Positions 13,505 to 14,063 of a DNA stretch of 14,063 nt are shown here, in pieces (position 1 is the first letter of the stretch; every line of letters begins with the position of its first letter). The notes under the pieces are model-generated. The model was not told the DNA's origin. It searched no databases and was given only the letters and a program-made list of their open reading frames with translations. This DNA comes from Actinoplanes liguriensis (lineage in GTDB: Bacteria > Actinomycetota > Actinomycetes > Mycobacteriales > Micromonosporaceae). Location of the stretch: contig KL571203.1 of the NCBI GenBank assembly GCA_000715855.1, positions 104,933 to 118,995 on the forward strand. The letters run 5' to 3'. The translations under genes and the position numbers were made by a program.

Positions 13505-14038
13505 CACCGAGGTTGCGCCGGCGCACCGGCTTCGAGATCGAGCTGATGGCCCCGCCCGGGGTCAGCCGGCGTACCCTCGCCATGGATCTGGCCGGGCGCT
13601 GCGGGGGCAGCGTCCGGCCGGTGTGGCACCACGACAGCGAGCCGTCCCTGGTTCCCGGCCTCGGGCGGTTCCTGCACCTGACCCAGGGTTTCGAGGTGCG
13701 GCGCCCGGACGGGACGCTGCTGTGCACCCTGGTCGACGACATCACGCTGACGGCGGGCCTCGATCCGAAGGCGCCGCCGATCCCCGGGTGGTTCCGGGTG
13801 CTCACCGACGACTCGCGGCTGCTGCGGCTGCTGGCGCGGCACAGCGATCGAACGATGCCGCGGACGCGACGATCGCGCTCGCCTCGCCGCTCGGCGGTGA
13901 ACGGGAGCGGCCCTGCGAGATCATCACGCCGCCGCTCACCGAGGACCACGCGGAGCGGCTCGAGGAGCTGCTGGCGCCCGCCCGGGAGCTGGGCTTCACC
14001 GTGCCCTACGAGGCGGCGGTGCACCTGCACGTGGACGG
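13501..14038 (+). CDS. amidoligase-family protein, frameshifted and truncated by the contig end
   Basis: From the GTG at 13501, which overlaps the preceding stop by 4 bases, the frame reads RRRTGFEIELMAPPGVSRR, VRPVWHHDSEPSLVPGLGRF and LVDDITLTAG, resembling the glutamine-synthetase-like amidoligase group (PF12224 type). Such enzymes are proposed to join amino groups to carboxylates using ATP. After RLLRLLARHSD (near 13848) this frame becomes an Arg/Ser-rich run typical of out-of-frame GC-rich DNA. The family-like sequence resumes in another frame at 13851: NDAADATIALASPLGGERER, then PCEIITPPLTEDHAERLEEL and YEAAVHLHVDG up to 14038. A net frameshift, possibly with loss of a short segment, therefore separates the two parts. 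It may be a real mutation or an error near the contig end. The C-terminus is missing. Confidence 0.7.
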
Positions 14039-14063
14039 CTGTCTCTTATACACATCTCTGAGC
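14039..14063. other. Nextera (Tn5 mosaic end) sequencing adapter remnant
   Basis: CTGTCTCTTATACACATCT at 14039-14057 is exactly the 19-base Tn5 mosaic end used in Nextera libraries. The following CTGAGC matches the start of the i7-side adapter (CCGAGC) with one mismatch. This is not genomic sequence; the natural sequence stops at 14038. Confidence 0.97.

Overview
The window is strongly GC-rich. It has the codon bias, frequent GTG starts, 4-nt GTGA/ATGA gene overlaps and gene families (SigE-type sigma factors, LacI-controlled sugar ABC transporter without its own ATPase, AbfB/CBM42 protein, GerW/YtfJ protein) of a filamentous actinobacterium. Micromonosporaceae, for example an Actinoplanes relative, is the best guess; this is inference from protein style, since no marker gene is present. 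The last 25 bases are Nextera/Tn5 library adapter, so the window is a contig that ends artificially at 14038.

Layout. 1-480: short tandem repeats and an internally deleted GGDEF protein remnant. 558-1999 (+): a SigE-type sigma factor overlapping a single-pass membrane protein, closed by a perfect hairpin that it shares with the convergent genes beyond. 2035-3746 (-): a membrane-anchored beta-rich protein followed by a NodS-like SAM methyltransferase. 3961-4854 (+): a divergently transcribed, membrane-anchored AbfB (CBM42) beta-trefoil protein. 4862-4945: two back-to-back perfect hairpins between convergent genes. 4958-10075 (-): a sugar-uptake operon in the order permease, permease, substrate-binding lipoprotein, GH42 beta-galactosidase. 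10106-10155: two LacI-type operators. 10238-11257 (+): the divergent LacI regulator. 11322-11723 (+): a GerW/YtfJ-family protein. 11764-12081 (-): a PadR regulator. 12174-14038 (+): a second SigE-type sigma factor, a membrane protein with three 60-residue repeats, and an amidoligase-family gene that is frameshifted and cut off by the contig end.

How it fits together. The central operon looks like a complete import-and-cleave unit for a beta-galactoside oligosaccharide: a lipoprotein captures it, two permeases import it using a shared ATPase encoded elsewhere, and a cytoplasmic GH42 enzyme hydrolyses it, all repressed by the divergent LacI protein. The flanks hold two sigma modules of the same design: a SigE-type sigma whose stop codon overlaps the GTG start of a single-pass membrane protein lacking the usual zinc anti-sigma motif. 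The second module continues into an amidoligase and is the least conventional system here.

No tRNA, rRNA, CRISPR array, insertion sequence or phage gene was seen. Structures near both contig ends (an in-frame internal deletion at the left, a frameshift at the right) should be treated as possible assembly errors until checked.
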